Counted from the first letter of the stretch, positions 29,229 through 40,280 are shown. The stretch: DNA of 64,000 nt from Serripes groenlandicus (GCA_031761405.1 JASEVX010000007.1:30840859-30904858); one strand, 5' to 3'. Program-made: numbers and translations. The notes: generated by a model from the sequence alone, not told the origin.

Positions 29229-30636
29229 TGAGGCGGATGATCTACCACAACACCATTGAGGCGGATGATCTACCACAACACCACTGAGGCGGATGATCTA
29301 CCACAACACCACTGAGGCGGATGATCTACCACAACACCACTGAGGCGGATGATCTACCACAACACCATTGAGGCGGATGATCTACCACAACACCACTGAG
29401 GCGGATGATCTACCACAACACCACTGAGGCGGATGATCTACCCCAACACCATTGAGGCGGATGATCTACCCCAACATCACTGAGGCGGATGATCTACCAC
29501 AACACCACTGAGGCGGATGATCTACCACAACACCACTGAGGCGGATGATCTACCACAACACCACTGAGGCGGATGATCTACCACAACACCACTGAGGCGG
29601 ATGATCTACCCCAACACCATTGACGCGGATGATCTACCCCAACATCACTGAGGCGGATGATCTACCACAACACCACTGAGGCGGATGATCTACCACAACA
29701 CCACTGAGGCAGATGATCTACCACAACACCACTGAGGCGGATGATCTACCACAACACCACTGAGGCGGATGATCTACCCCAACACCACTGAGGCGGATGA
29801 TCTACCCCACCACCATTGAGGCGGATGATCTACCTCAACACCACTGAGGCGGATGATCTACCACAACACCACTGAGGCGGATGATCTACCACAACACCAA
29901 TGAGGCGGATGATCTACCCCAACACCATTGAGGCGGATAATCTACCCCAACACCATTGAGGCGGATGATCTACCCCAACACCATTGAGGCGGATGATCTA
30001 CCACAACACCACTGAGGCGGATGATCTACCCCAACACCATTGAGGCGGATGATCTACCACAACACCATTGAGGCGGATGATCTACCACAACACCACTGAG
30101 GCGGATGATCTACCCCAACACCATTGAGGCGGATGATCTACCTCAACACCATTGAGGCGGATGATCTACCCCAACACCATTGAGGCGGATGATCTACCAC
30201 AACACCACTGAGGTGGATGATCTACCACAACACCACTGAGGCGGATGATCTACCACAACACCATTGAGGCGGATGATCTACCACAACACCACTGAGGCGG
30301 ATGATCTACCACAACACCATTGAGGCGGATGATCTACCACAACACCACTGAGGCGGATGATCTACCACAACACCACTGAGGCGGATGATCTACCACAACA
30401 CCACTGAGGCGGATGATCTACCCCAACACCATTGAGGCGGATGATCTACCACAACACCACTGAGGCGGAAGATCTACCACAACACCACTGAGGCGGATGA
30501 TCTACCACAACACCATTGAGGCGGATGATCTACCACAACACCACTGAGGCGGATGATCTACCCCAACACCATTGAGGCGGATGATCTACCACAACACCAC
30601 TGAGGCGGATGATCTACCACAACAACACTGAGGCGG
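29201..30636. repeat. 28-bp minisatellite, 51 copies in exact register
   Basis: Unit TGAGGCGGATGATCTACCAC plus AACACCAC. The first unit starts at 29201 and the partial unit after the last starts at 30629; 1428/28 = 51 exactly, so there is no net indel. Variation is confined to a few positions (accac/acccc, ccact/ccatt). The unit equals the box-A half of the adjoining minus-strand SINE. Confidence 0.92.
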
Positions 30637-30677
30637 TCTTGTATTTTGCAAAATGTTGAACATAACATGACACTTAC

Positions 30678-30744
30678 TCAAGACTCCTGTCACAAACAAA
30701 GACTTGGTTACTGCTGCCAACAACAAATGACCTCTCGTAGAAAT
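30678..30744 (-). CDS. Exon: start of the Asp-box region
   Basis: A 67-bp exon, acceptor 'atcttgtttcag|AT', donor 'CTTGA|GTAAGT', two bases in and two out. Encodes 'FYERSFVVGSSNQVFVCDRS'. It sits immediately to the right of the 28-bp x 51 minisatellite, whose last unit ends about 40 bases from this exon's donor. Confidence 0.75.
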
Positions 30745-30865
30745 CTGAAACAAGATATATATCATCCATAGAAATGCTTTTAACCCTCTTTCCTATATAC
30801 TGACACATTTTGACTCATCATTTTTTCTTTTATCACAATGTTTTCAACACTTCAATAACTATACA

Positions 30866-31052
30866 GTCAAACCTGTGTTTAAAGACCACCCATGGGAAGT
30901 GAACAATCTAGTCTTTGTTCACAGGTGGTGTTTAATTGCAAGGTCTTTTATACAGATAATGAGTATTTAGGAAATTAAAGTATGATAGCTATAGACCGGG
31001 AATTGCTTTTCCAAGGTGGTCTTTAGCACAGGTTCAACTGTATTTTCATTTA
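30866..31052. mobile_element. TA-flanked MITE, family 4
   Basis: 'TACAGTCAAACCTGTGTTTA' left and 'CACAGGTTCAACTGTA' right, with inner 'aaagaccaccc' and 'ggtggtctttagc'. CAGT ends and TA flank suggest mariner mobilisation. Confidence 0.78.
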
Positions 31053-31214
31053 TAGAGATTTTGCTTTCCTTTGTTTTATTACCTGATCAAATCATCATAT
31101 TGACGAAGGCAGTAGCTGAGGTCAAAACTAATTTCTGCCAGTGAATATTAAATGCTTTACCATGGCTCACTAGTCAACAGTTGTTTTATAATATGATCAA
31201 GTTATCCTCCTTTA

Positions 31215-31450
31215 TTGTATAGAGCTCTAAAGGTCAACCCTTTCCCACATACATTAAATCTGCAGCAGACGACTTTGGAAACATCTATGCAATAATATAG
31301 AAAATCTTAATGTATGTAAAATTACTGAACAGACTTCTGTGGTAAAAGGAAAAAAATGCTCATTATGGTAACTTCTTCTTTTGCAAGAATGTTTTTAAAA
31401 GACGTCGGCTGCAGAGGCGTCAGAAAGCGTTTTTATATGGGAAAGGGTCA
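31215..31450 (-). mobile_element. TTAA MITE, near full length
   Basis: 'tcaaccctttcccacataca' to 'atatgggaaagggtcaag', 30 bases before the 31.5-kb microexon donor. Confidence 0.78.
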
Positions 31451-31481
31451 AGTAGAATCTAAAGGTTGAAAGATTATCTAC

Positions 31482-31520
31482 CTGAAGCACTTGGTGTGGT
31501 TGGAGCACTGTCACAGATTT
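31482..31520 (-). CDS. Microexon: linker after the F5/8 type C domain
   Basis: A 39-bp exon, acceptor 'tcattttcag|AA', donor 'CTTCAG|GTAGAT'. Phase (two in, one out) fits both neighbours exactly and gives 'QICDSAPTTPSAS', a Thr/Pro/Ser-rich hinge. Too short to be found by ORF length; the call rests on splice sites and phase. Confidence 0.72.
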
Positions 31521-31655
31521 CTGAAAATGAAAATAAAATAAAATAGCAGTAAAAATAGATACGTGTAGGAATGACATAAATATCTAAGCCGGCAACGTTG
31601 ATCGACCCAAAGTTGTAACCATTCTCAACATACAACGAATCTGCAGCAGATGACT

Positions 31656-32961
31656 TTAACCCTTTCCCTCATACGACAATTCTGCAGCAGATGACTTTGA
31701 ATATATTTTGTCAAACAAGAGGGCCATGATGGCCCTATATCGCTCACCTGATTTAATAGAACTTCAATAGTTTTCAAAGTTTTTACTCTATACATATAAG
31801 GAAAACAAGTTATTTGAACAACCTTGGTAGAAGGTCCCCCAAGGAACATTTGTGCCATATTATCTTTAAATCGGGCCAGTACTTTTTGAGAAGAAGATTT
31901 TTAAAGATTTTACAATGCACATAGCTCTGCCCCCTGGGGGCCATGTTTTTCAACGGATCAGAAATATTTCAACAATCTTGGTAGAGGGTGCCCCAGGAAC
32001 ATTTAACAATGCACATATAAGGAAAACAAGCTCCGCCCCCTGGCGACCATTTTTTTTTTAAATGGATCGGAAATATTTGAACAATCTTGGTAAAGGGTGC
32101 CTCAAGGAACATTTGTGCAAAATAATTTTCAAATCGGGCCAGTACTTTTGGACAAGAAGATTTTTAAAGTTTTAACAATGCACATATAAGGAAAGCAAGC
32201 TCCGCCCCCTGGCGGCCATGTTTTTCAACAGATTGGAAATATTTGAACAATCTTGGTAAAGGGTGCCCCAAGGAACATTTGTGCAAAATTATTTTCAAAT
32301 TGGGCCAGTACTTTTGGACAAGAAGATTTTTCAAAGTTTTAACAATGCATATATAAGGAAAACAAGCTCCGCCCCCTGGTGGCCATGTTTTTCAACAGAT
32401 TGGAAATATTTAAACAATCTTGGTAGAGGGTACCCCAAGGAACATTTGTGCAAAACTATTTTCAAATCGGGCCAGTACTTTTGGACAAGAAGATTTTTCA
32501 AAGTTTTAACAATGCACATATAAGGAAAACAAGCTCCGCCCCCTGGTGGCCATGTTTTTCAACGGATTGGAAATATTTAAACAATCTTGGTAGAGGGTAC
32601 CCCAAGGAACATTTGTGCAAAATAATTTCTTTGAACAACTTTGAAAGAGGACCACTCCTGTGAAGTTATTTTGAAATCTGTCCATTGGTTTAGTAGGAGA
32701 AGTCATTTGTAGGAAATTGTTAACAGACACCGACGATGACGACGACGACGGACGGTAAGTGATCACAAAAGCTCACCGTGCTTAGGTGAGATAAAAATAG
32801 AAAATCTCTATAATTGAATGGATAACCTATGACTAAAAGTGGAAAACATTGTGGAAAAAGGAGAAATTGCTCATTTTGAGCAATTTCTTCTTTGTCACTA
32901 TGTTTTCAAAAAGACGTCTGCTGCAGAGGCGTCATAGCATTTATATGAGGGAAAGGGTTAA
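31656..32961 (-). mobile_element. TTAA MITE interrupted by a type C Helitron-like element
   Basis: TTAA at both limits; the 230-bp copy is continuous after removal of about 31714-32794. The left flank 'aacatacaacgaatctgcag' belongs to yet another MITE, so this copy is itself probably nested. Confidence 0.8.
31714..32794 (+). mobile_element. Helitron-like element type C, inserted in a TTAA MITE
   Basis: Same head and tail as the 44.2-kb copy (tail mutated to GGTGAGATAA) with core units spaced about 165 bases, at about 32028, 32191, 32355 and 32522. The MITE sequence is interrupted at 'ttttgtcaaa' and resumes at 'aaatagaaaatctc'. Confidence 0.8.
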
Positions 32962-32989
32962 AAGCATCACATCAAAGACATATATGGAA

Positions 32990-33206
32990 ATACTCTTTCC
33001 ATTTCCAACATATGACAAATTTGCAGCAGACGACTTTGAACATGTCTACTAAAAAAATATGGAAAATCTCTATAATTGTAGGTTTAAAATTACTGAAAAA
33101 AGATGTAAACGCTCGTTTTGAGCAATTTCACCTTTGGTCACAACGTTTTCAAAAGTTGTCTGCTGCAGATGTGTCAAAATGGGTCTACAGGTGGGAAAGG
33201 GTTAAA
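32990..33206 (-). mobile_element. TTAA MITE
   Basis: 'actctttccatttccaacat' to 'caggtgggaaagggttaa'; inner arms 'tttgcagcagacgactttga' and 'aagttgtctgctgcagatgt'. Confidence 0.68.
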
Positions 33207-33409
33207 TGAAAGTAAACTTGAGTCTCCTAAGTTTGTAGCACCCAAAGAACAATGCTGCCGAGGACTAAATGAATCATTAGACATCAGAAAATATTTCAAC
33301 ACTTCTCAGTTGACTTCTAGCACAAAGTCACCAGAGAAATAATTGAGAATAATGACGCCAGAAACTTGGATGATCATGAAGTTAGAATGTTCTATAATAC
33401 AATTATTGA

Positions 33410-33475
33410 TTAGAGTTAAAAAGCCACCTGCTGCAGATGCATCAAAATGTCTCTGCAAGTAGGTAAGGATTAAAG
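33410..33475. mobile_element. TTAA MITE end fragment
   Basis: 'aaagccacctgctgcagatg' to 'gcaagtaggtaaggattaa'. Confidence 0.5.
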
Positions 33476-33805
33476 AGACAAATGTCCCAACATTTTCTAT
33501 TTGAAGTTACAATGACCTTGACCCTAATGACCTATAGTGCAATCTCAATCCAGCTTTCTGCATAAAATATCTACCCGTTAAATTAAGTGAAACTTTTTTA
33601 AGGAAATACAAACTTCCTACTAATTATTTCAGATTGACTGACAGACAAAGGAAGGTTATAAAATATGTCCGTACAAAGTTTGGCAGGAAAGTTTGGCAGA
33701 GGTATATAAACCAGAGCTCTATTTTTGAGTTTTGAGGAAATACCTCACATAATACCCTGACTTTTTTTTCTTCCAAAAAACAGTCAAGCTAAAAAGGAAA
33801 AAGTA

Positions 33806-34028
33806 TTAACCCTTTCCCTCATATAGACACTTTCTGACACCTCTGCAGCAGACGGCTTTTTGAAAACATAGTGACAAAAGTAGAAATTGCTCAAAACAAG
33901 CAATTTCTCCTTTTGCCACAATGTTTTCCTTTTTTAATCATAGGTTATCCATTCAATTATAGAGATTTTCTATTTTTTGACAAAATATGTCGTCTGCTGC
34001 AGAATTGTTGTATGAGGGAAAGGGTTAA
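33806..34028 (+). mobile_element. TTAA MITE, near full length
   Basis: TTAA both ends; seven-base deletion next to the right inner arm ('aaatatgtcgtctgctgcag'). Confidence 0.85.
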
Positions 34029-34107
34029 TTGGGCTGGAAAATAAGAAAAAACACAATTGAAATGAAGCTTGATAATATCTAGAATTGATATTGGATAAGA
34101 CATCTTT

Positions 34108-34488
34108 ATACCTTTCCATCATATTACAAATCTGTGGCAGACGACCTTGAAAACATCTAGGTAAATCTCTAGTATTGAAAGCATAAATATTGAATAGTTG
34201 AAAACATGGTTGCAAAAGGAGAATTGCTCAATTTCCCTTTTCGAATCGAGGTTTGTACGATTAACCCTTTCCATCATATAGAAGCTTTCTGACACCTCTT
34301 CTGCAGAAGACTTTTGAAAACATTGTGGCAAAAGGAGAAATTGCTCAAAACGAGCAATTTCTCCATTTGCCACAATGTTTTATCTTTTTTTTCAGTTAGT
34401 AAACCTTCCTGTTTAGAGATTTTCCATATTTGTGCCTAAATGTTTTCAAAGTCGTCTGCTGGATATTTCTTGTATGTGGGAAAGGGGG
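34108..34488. mobile_element. Two adjoining TTAA MITE copies
   Basis: A minus-oriented truncated copy ('tacctttccatcatattaca' to 'gctcaatttccctttt') followed by a plus-oriented copy beginning TTAACCCTTTCCATCATATAG at 34262 and ending 'gtatgtgggaaagggg'. Confidence 0.68.
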
Positions 34489-34649
34489 GTTCAGACTGCT
34501 ATGGAACCACTATTGTCAGTAGAAACATCTAGGGCTGTTTAACAAACATACATGTCTATAGATAGTGAGGGATCTGATTAGGCTATGCATTTATACAGGC
34601 TTGCCTGAGTCTACACTGTTTGCAAATCTCTTTTATTCTGATGCAGCTC

Positions 34650-34852
34650 CAGAGGACTAGATAAGGAGGATCGAGTGAATTGGTCTTTTCCCATCCATAT
34701 CTCTCTTATGATTCCACGAAACTCTATATTGTGGGTACTCAAAATCAAAAGAATCGTCTCACTGAGACGATTCTTTTTAGTACCCACAATATAGAGTTTG
34801 AGGGTCAAATAAGGATTTGGGGATGAGAAATTTTCTTCTTATCTAGAGCTCG
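34650..34852. mobile_element. Palindromic MITE, family 2, best copy
   Basis: Ends 'AGAGGACTAGATAAGGAGG' and 'CTTCTTATCTAGAGCTC'; inner arms 'aaactctatattgtgggtac' and its inverse meet at 'gtctcactgagac'. It ends 47 bases from the donor at 34899. Confidence 0.8.
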
Positions 34853-34898
34853 GCAGATCATATATTTTGTAGAAGAATATTGTGTAAAATAAACATAC

Positions 34899-35070
34899 GT
34901 GTCGAAGTCATAGAGCCCGATATCTGACAACCATACAACTCAAATCTGAGTGAAACATCAGGCTTATCAGTCGTTGTTGTATTCCATACATAAATTCTGA
35001 TATATTTCTCTTCTTTGGCACCTGGTATGAGTACTGTCTCTAGGGTGGATGGGGAACTGCCAAGAGATAT
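34899..35070 (-). CDS. Exon: F5/8 type C domain, C-terminal part
   Basis: A 172-bp exon after 'ttttttcctcag', ending 'GACAC|GTATGT', phase 0 in and one base out. It holds 'EEKYIRIYVWNTTTTDKPD' and 'VSLRFELYGCQ', the expected closing strand with 'LRFELYGC' whose Cys would pair with the first Cys of the domain at 38.1 kb. Confidence 0.9.
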
Positions 35071-35280
35071 CTGAGGAAAAAAGATATCAAAATTTTAATA
35101 ACATTCAGTCGTGTATACATGATATGTTATTTTTAAATATGTCCGCTTTCCGGAAAAAAATATATAATTATTAGAAATTAGGAAAGGAAGTATAATTTTA
35201 AGATGAAGTAAAAAAAATTGTGGGCGAAAGAAAAATTGTTCATACATGTATAAAGCACTTTCTGCTTTTTCCCCAATGTT

Positions 35281-35510
35281 TTAACCCTTTCCCTCATATA
35301 GACGCTTTCCGACGCCTCTGCAGCAGATGGCTTTTTAAAAACAAAGTGACAAAAGAAGAAATTGCACAAAACGTGCAATTTCTCCTTTTGCCACAATGTT
35401 TACCACTTTTAATCATAGGTTATCCATTCAATTAAGGAAATTTTCTATGTTTTGACAAAATACGTTCAAAGTCGTCTGCTGCAGAAATGCTGTATGAGGG
35501 AAAGGTTTAA
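35281..35510 (+). mobile_element. TTAA MITE, canonical 230 bp
   Basis: TTAA both ends. The left flank 'ctttctgctttttccccaat' followed by 'gtt' looks like the centre of another MITE, so it may be nested. Confidence 0.85.
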
Positions 35511-35652
35511 TACACTATCCATTGTAATATAGTATTCTTAAGTTATCTATTGTAACGAAATGTTTAGCATAACTCATCTGTTAATTTTAAAAGCTTCCAG
35601 AGTTCAATTCTTCTGATGCAGATATCTACATACTAAAGTGCATGGTGAACAA

Positions 35653-35863
35653 ATTAACCCATTCCCACACCTCTGCAGCAGACGTCTTTTGAAAGTACTG
35701 TGACAAATGGAGAAATTGCTCAAAACGAGCACTTTCTCCTTTTGCCAAAGTGTTTTCAACTTTGTTCAATTATTTTGCTATTATTTATAGAGATTTTTCA
35801 CATTTTTGCCAAGATGTTTTCAAAGTCGTTTGCTGCAGATTTGCTGTATGTGGGAAAGGCTTA
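35653..35863 (+). mobile_element. TTAA MITE
   Basis: 'attaacccattcccacacct' (left end shortened) to 'gtatgtgggaaaggcttaa'; hairpin 'attgctcaaaacgagcactt'. Confidence 0.75.
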
Positions 35864-35865
35864 AC

Positions 35866-36136
35866 TTTTATCCCACATACAACAAATCAGCAGAAGATGA
35901 CTGAAAATAAATCTATATGCAAAAGTATGGAAAATCTCTTTAACCCTTTCCCCACATACAGCAAATCTGCAGCAGATGACTTTGAAAGTGTCAACTGAAA
36001 AATATCGACAATCTCTTTAATTGTAGGAATAACTAAAATAGTTAAAAGGTTGAAAACATTGCTCGTTTTTCCACAATGCTTTCAATAGTTGTAGGCTGTA
36101 GATTTTAGAAAGTGTCTGTATGAGGGAAAAATTGTT
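35866..36136 (-). mobile_element. TTAA MITE pair: short left fragment, then a fuller copy
   Basis: 'tatcccacatacaacaaatc' starts a fragment cut at 'gaaaatctctt'; a second copy begins TTAACCCTTTCCCCACATAC at 35940 and ends 'tatgagggaaaaattgttaa'. Confidence 0.65.
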
Positions 36137-36161
36137 AAGACTTCTATAAAGGTAAGCATAC

Positions 36162-36337
36162 CTCTTCTCTGCCAAACCACGCAGTACCTTCATTGCTGTG
36201 TTCTACCACTATACTTGTTGCTTTTACAGTGCCAGATTGTTGAACTGCAATCTTTGTGACCTTGACAACATTACCAAAGTAGATTTGAATGTATCGATCT
36301 TTAGCTATGTCACCATTTCGTATGAATGGCCTCCATG
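36162..36337 (-). CDS. Exon: F5/8 type C domain, central part
   Basis: A 176-bp exon, acceptor 'cccattttcag|CA', donor 'GAAGAG|GTATGC', two bases in, phase 0 out. The split codon restores the domain's 'AWRP' motif across the splice. It continues 'RYIQIYFGNVVKVTKIAVQQ' and 'VVEHSNEGTAWF', matching the beta-barrel core (AW-P, IQI-FG, S-x-x-G-x-x-W) of the family. Confidence 0.9.
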
Positions 36338-36460
36338 CTGAAAATGGGAAAACAGAAAACATTATACAATGTATTGCTTTTTGCAAAATTCAACCTTTTC
36401 TTGAGCATAACAATTCGAGATACGAAGTAGGAAACTGGACATCTGAACCTTTGTTTTATC

Positions 36461-36673
36461 TAACCCTTTCCCATATACGACAATTCTACAGCAGACGACT
36501 TTGAAACATATTGGCAAAATGTGAAATGTCTCTATATATGAGAGATTAATTATTAAATAAGAGTTGAAAACAATGTGGCAATAGAGGAAATTTCTCATCA
36601 TGAGCAATTTCTTCTTTTGTCACAATGTTTTTGAAAGTCTTCTGCTGCAAATGCGTCTGCAAGTTAGAAAGGG
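36461..36673 (-). mobile_element. TTAA MITE
   Basis: 'ctaaccctttcccatatacg' to 'tgcaagttagaaagggaaaa'; hairpin 'atttctcatcatgagcaatt'. Confidence 0.72.
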
Positions 36674-36675
36674 AA

Positions 36676-36907
36676 AACCCGTTCCGGGATACAGCTAGAT
36701 GCTTTCTGACATCTCTGTAGCAAACAAACTTTGAAAACATTGCGACAAAAGGAGAAATTGCTCGAAAGAATTTCCACAATGCTTTCTAGTTTCTACCCTT
36801 TCCAATAATTATAATTTTGTTTTTGTTTTCAATCTCTAGCCACAATGATTTCAAAAGTTGTGTGATGCAGATCTGTCAAATTGCGTCTGCAAGTGGGAAA
36901 GTGTTGA
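36676..36907 (+). mobile_element. TTAA MITE, diverged
   Basis: 'acccgttccgggatacagct' to 'gcaagtgggaaagtgttgaa'; adjoins the previous copy. Confidence 0.6.
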
Positions 36908-37083
36908 AGCATCTCTCTCCCAAATACACAAATTCACAGAAATTAATGTTTTTTCATCAAAACATTAGGTAACACTAAGTGAAAAGCTCTAGTACTTATT
37001 GAGTAAAAGGAAAAAAAAACCTTTAACGTTCAGCAAAACTCAAATGTCTGATTCACTCGCTGCCATCAGAAAAGCAATGCCTA

Positions 37084-37312
37084 TTAACCCTTTCCCTCAT
37101 AAGACAATTCTGCAGCTGACGACTTTAAACGTATTTTGTCAAAACATAGAAATCTCCATAATTGAATGAATAACCTATGACAAAAAGTGGAAAACATTGT
37201 GGCAAAAGGAGAAATTGCACGTTTTGTGCAATTTCTTCCTTTGTCACTATGTTTTTAAAAAGCCGTCTGCTGCAGAGGCGTCAGAAAGCATCTATATGAG
37301 GGAAAGGGTTAA
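37084..37312 (-). mobile_element. TTAA MITE, canonical
   Basis: TTAA both ends; hairpin 'attgcacgttttgtgcaatt'. Confidence 0.87.
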
Positions 37313-37367
37313 GTCTTGCTTTCATTACTTTATCACAGCGCGACAGAAATTAAAAATGTCTGAAAAT

Positions 37368-37532
37368 GTTAACCCTTTCCCACATACGGCAAATCTGAGG
37401 CAAACAACTTTGTAAACATGGTGACAAAAAGAAAAGATAGCTTAATTGTTAAATAAAGTTGAAAACATTGTGGCTAAAAGTCCTCTGCTTCAGATGCGTC
37501 AAAATGCGTCTGCAGGTGGGAAAGGTTTCAAA
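37368..37532 (-). mobile_element. TTAA MITE, internally deleted
   Basis: TTAACCCTTTCCCACATACGG to 'gcaggtgggaaaggtttcaa'. Confidence 0.68.
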
Positions 37533-37625
37533 TTAAGGTATGGGTTTATAGTGCTCTGGGTTATATGTTGACTTCATATTCTCATAACTTTCTTATAGCC
37601 CCTGATCCGACAGCTAAATCACATG

Positions 37626-37782
37626 TTTAACCATTTTCAACTTGTAGACACATTTTGACAAATCTGCAGCAGACGACTTTTGAAAACATATTTTAAAGTA
37701 ATGTCGGATATTTTTGCTTTTATGTTTTCACAATTGTCTGCTTGAAGCCTTCAGATTTATTGAATAAGGGAAAGGTTTAAGC
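37626..37782 (+). mobile_element. TTAA MITE, internally deleted
   Basis: 'ttaaccattttcaacttgta' to 'aataagggaaaggtttaa'. Confidence 0.65.
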
Positions 37783-37787
37783 TACGT

Positions 37788-38016
37788 TTAACCCTTTCCC
37801 TCGTACAACAAGTCAGCAGCAATCGACTTTGAACATATTTTGTCAAAACATAGGAAATTTCTATAATTGAATGGATAACCTATGACTAAAAGTGGAAAAC
37901 ATTGTGGCAAAACGAGAAATTGCTCGTTTTGAGCAATTTCTTCTTTTGTCACTATGTTTTTTAAAAGCCGTCTGCTGCCGAGGCGTCAGAAAGCATCTAT
38001 ATGAGTGAAAGGTTTA
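37788..38016 (-). mobile_element. TTAA MITE, near full length, beside an exon
   Basis: TTAACCCTTTCCCTCGTACAA to 'atgagtgaaaggtttaa'; ends 17 bases from the donor of the F5/8C exon at 38033. Confidence 0.82.
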
Positions 38017-38032
38017 AGCTAGGAGCCCTTAC

Positions 38033-38143
38033 CAGAAGTTCCCTGTAGTCTTCCAAGAGAGGGATCAGATATGCTGTTTGATGAGCCGGTAATCTGACAG
38101 TTTTGTATCGAACCATCCGCCATACCTAGGGCCGCGGCACAAC
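38033..38143 (-). CDS. Exon: F5/8 type C domain, N-terminal part
   Basis: A 111-bp exon (two bases in, one out) between 'ctcattacag' and 'TTCTG|GTAAGG'. It reads 'CAAALGMADGSIQNCQITGS' then 'ISDPSLGRLQG', the classic opening of a discoidin/F5-8C domain (Cys, LGM-x-DG-x-I, 'QITGSS', RL). Such domains bind phospholipid, glycan or collagen in other proteins. Confidence 0.9.
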
Positions 38144-38315
38144 CTGTAATGAGATATGACGAATGTCTGGCAATTTGACGTCTCTGTTAAATGACTTTCC
38201 TATTTTGCATCATTGAAAGTAACATCGGTGTAAAACTACAGGGGCTACATTAAAATAATACAAGTTTAAACAATTAACCCCCCTCCCTCAAAATACCCAA
38301 TAAACCTAGCCTCTT

Positions 38316-38360
38316 GTCCTTAACCCCCCCCCCCCCCCTCCCCAAAAAAAAAAAAAAATA
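38316..38360. repeat. Homopolymer C tract followed by A tract
   Basis: A run of C broken once by CTCC and then about 15 A. Confidence 0.9.
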
Positions 38361-38559
38361 GAAATGAAACTATTACCCCAATGTTTTTTAAACCTCCTAA
38401 AAAACAACAACCAAACAACCTAACTCAAAATCCTAAAAGTTCACACATTTCTAGTTCTTTGTCAGAATATGCATTTAGGTATATGAAACATACAGGCAGA
38501 AGATGACTCTGTGCATATGGATGGTCACCTGAGTCTTCACTGAACAGAGATGCAATAAG

Positions 38560-38745
38560 AACCCAAATCATATGTGTGGTACCTTCCAACATAACACAAT
38601 TTTAAGCCATTGGTGGGAGACAAACGATGCTTGTCACATTGACCTGTATCAATCACTAGAAAGAATAAATTTTCATGCTAGGGTTCAAACCAACGACATG
38701 TGGATTGAAAGCCCTTTTGGTTTACTGAGCTATCACTGCTCAAAA
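38560..38745 (-). mobile_element. tRNA-derived SINE, old
   Basis: Minus strand: 'tgatagctcagtaaaccaaa', box B 'GGTTTGAACCC'. Plus-strand body 'gccattggtgggagacaaac'. Confidence 0.6.
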
Positions 38746-38889
38746 ATCTGAATTTTGACAAAATTGTACTCTTAACGGCCAAAATTCTTAAAATAAAAAA
38801 TTCTTAAAGTTGTTTACATGTAATCAGGTTTATGGTCAAATTTCATTTATTTAAGTAAATTTAATTGACCATATTTTAATGAGTGTCAA

Positions 38890-39290
38890 ATTTCTTTCCC
38901 ACATTGAAAGAATCTGCAGCAAGATAACTTTTTAACCCGTTCCCTCATACGACAATTCTGCAGCAGACGACTTTGAACGTATTTTGTCAAAACATAGAAA
39001 ATCTCCATAATTGAATGGATAACCTATGACTAAAAGTGGAAAACCTTGTGGCAAAAGGAGAAATTGCACGTTTTGTGCAATTTCTTCTTTTGTCACGATG
39101 TTTTCAAAAAGCTGTCTGCTGCAGAGGCATCCGAAAGCGTTTATATGAGGGAAAGGGTTAAGGAAATATATGAGAAATCTTAGACTCTAAGTGAAAGATA
39201 TATTACAGAATAGATTAGAAAACTTTGTGGCAAAGGGAGAGACATTACTTATAATGAGCAATGTTATCTTTGTCACAATGTTTTCTAATC
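38890..39290 (-). mobile_element. Outer TTAA MITE carrying a nested copy
   Basis: 'tttctttcccacattgaaag' and 'aatctgcagcaagataact' precede the nested copy; 'ggaaatatatgagaaatctt' and a hairpin around 'attacttataatgagcaatg' follow it. Confidence 0.65.
38932..39161 (-). mobile_element. TTAA MITE nested in another MITE copy
   Basis: Canonical 230-bp copy with TTAA both sides, inserted in the subterminal 'gactttNAA' segment of the outer copy. Confidence 0.86.
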
Positions 39291-39355
39291 TATTTCTCAT
39301 TTCATGAAGCTTTTCAGAAGTTGTATGCACGTGGAATGTGGTGAATCATATTTAC

Positions 39356-39584
39356 CGGTTCCAATTCCCGCTGATACACTGTATTCGATAGGGTAGTTAC
39401 TGGATAAATAATAGGGATACCAGTCAGTCAGGTTATAAGTATCATATCGAATATTAAAATCAGTTCCAACTTCCAATAAAGCCGTGGAGTCAGCGGCAGT
39501 GAAACCTTGTGATAATTCGACAGTACTGTTGACGCTAACAGAAGCTCGAAATGTCAGAATGTCAGAGAAATAAAAGCTAGGGCA
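39356..39584 (-). CDS. Exon: module 4, second half
   Basis: A 229-bp exon, acceptor 'tctatttcag|TGC', donor 'AACCG|GTAAAT', phase 0 in and one base out. Encodes 'CPSFYFSDILTFRASVSV', 'TVELSQGFTAADS' and 'NLTDWYPYYLSSNYPIEYS'. It ends the repeated-module part of the protein; the next exon opens the F5/8 type C domain. Confidence 0.84.
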
Positions 39585-39774
39585 CTGAAATAGACGAAAC
39601 ATCAAAAACCATTGAACTAATGACATCTTTAGAGTCAACTTCTCTGAAAACATAAGTGGAATAAAGAGTAACATCTAGAAAATTAATTTGATTTCAACAA
39701 TTCTTCAGCTATATCACGGTGTTTACTTGGTATTTAGATTTAATACAGATTTGAAAACAATTTTTATTTCTTTT

Positions 39775-40195
39775 TATATTTGTTTCCACATGACCTTGGC
39801 AGTATAATAACATTGCAGGAAAATAATAACATTGAAGGAAAATAATAATATTTTTTTATTTATATAAAAACATACCTTAGTCCAGACGGTATACAATTTT
39901 TTTTTTATATATAAATTTATATTTTTTTCCACCAGAACATGGCTGTATAATAACATTGCAGGAAAATAATAACAATATTTAATTTATATTTAAATATATT
40001 TTTTTCCAAAAGACCTTGTCAGTATAATAACATACCTTAGTCCAGACTACCGGTATACAATTTTTTATTTATATATAAATTTATATTTTTTTCCACCAGA
40101 ACATGGCTGTATAATAACATCGCAGGAAAATAATAACAATATTTAATTTATATTTATATTTTTTTCCAAAAGACCTTGTCAGTATAAAAACATAT
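39775..40195. repeat. AT-rich tandem repeat, about 165-bp period
   Basis: 'cataccttagtccagac' near 39871 and 40031; 'acatggctgtataataacat' near 39936 and 40101; 'gaccttgtcagtataa' near 40010 and 40172. Confidence 0.75.
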
Positions 40196-40280
40196 CTGGC
40201 AAAAAGTGAACTCCTTCCCACATACAACAAATATACAACTGACAAAGTTGAATCATCTGGGCAAAAAGGTGAACAATCTC

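Noticed and set aside
29201..30636. CRISPR-like array
   Set aside because: Units are contiguous without unique spacers, in a eukaryotic intron, and derive from a SINE.
32263..32663. Plus frames repeating 'PKEHLCKTIF'
   Set aside because: They are translations of the Helitron-like type C core units.
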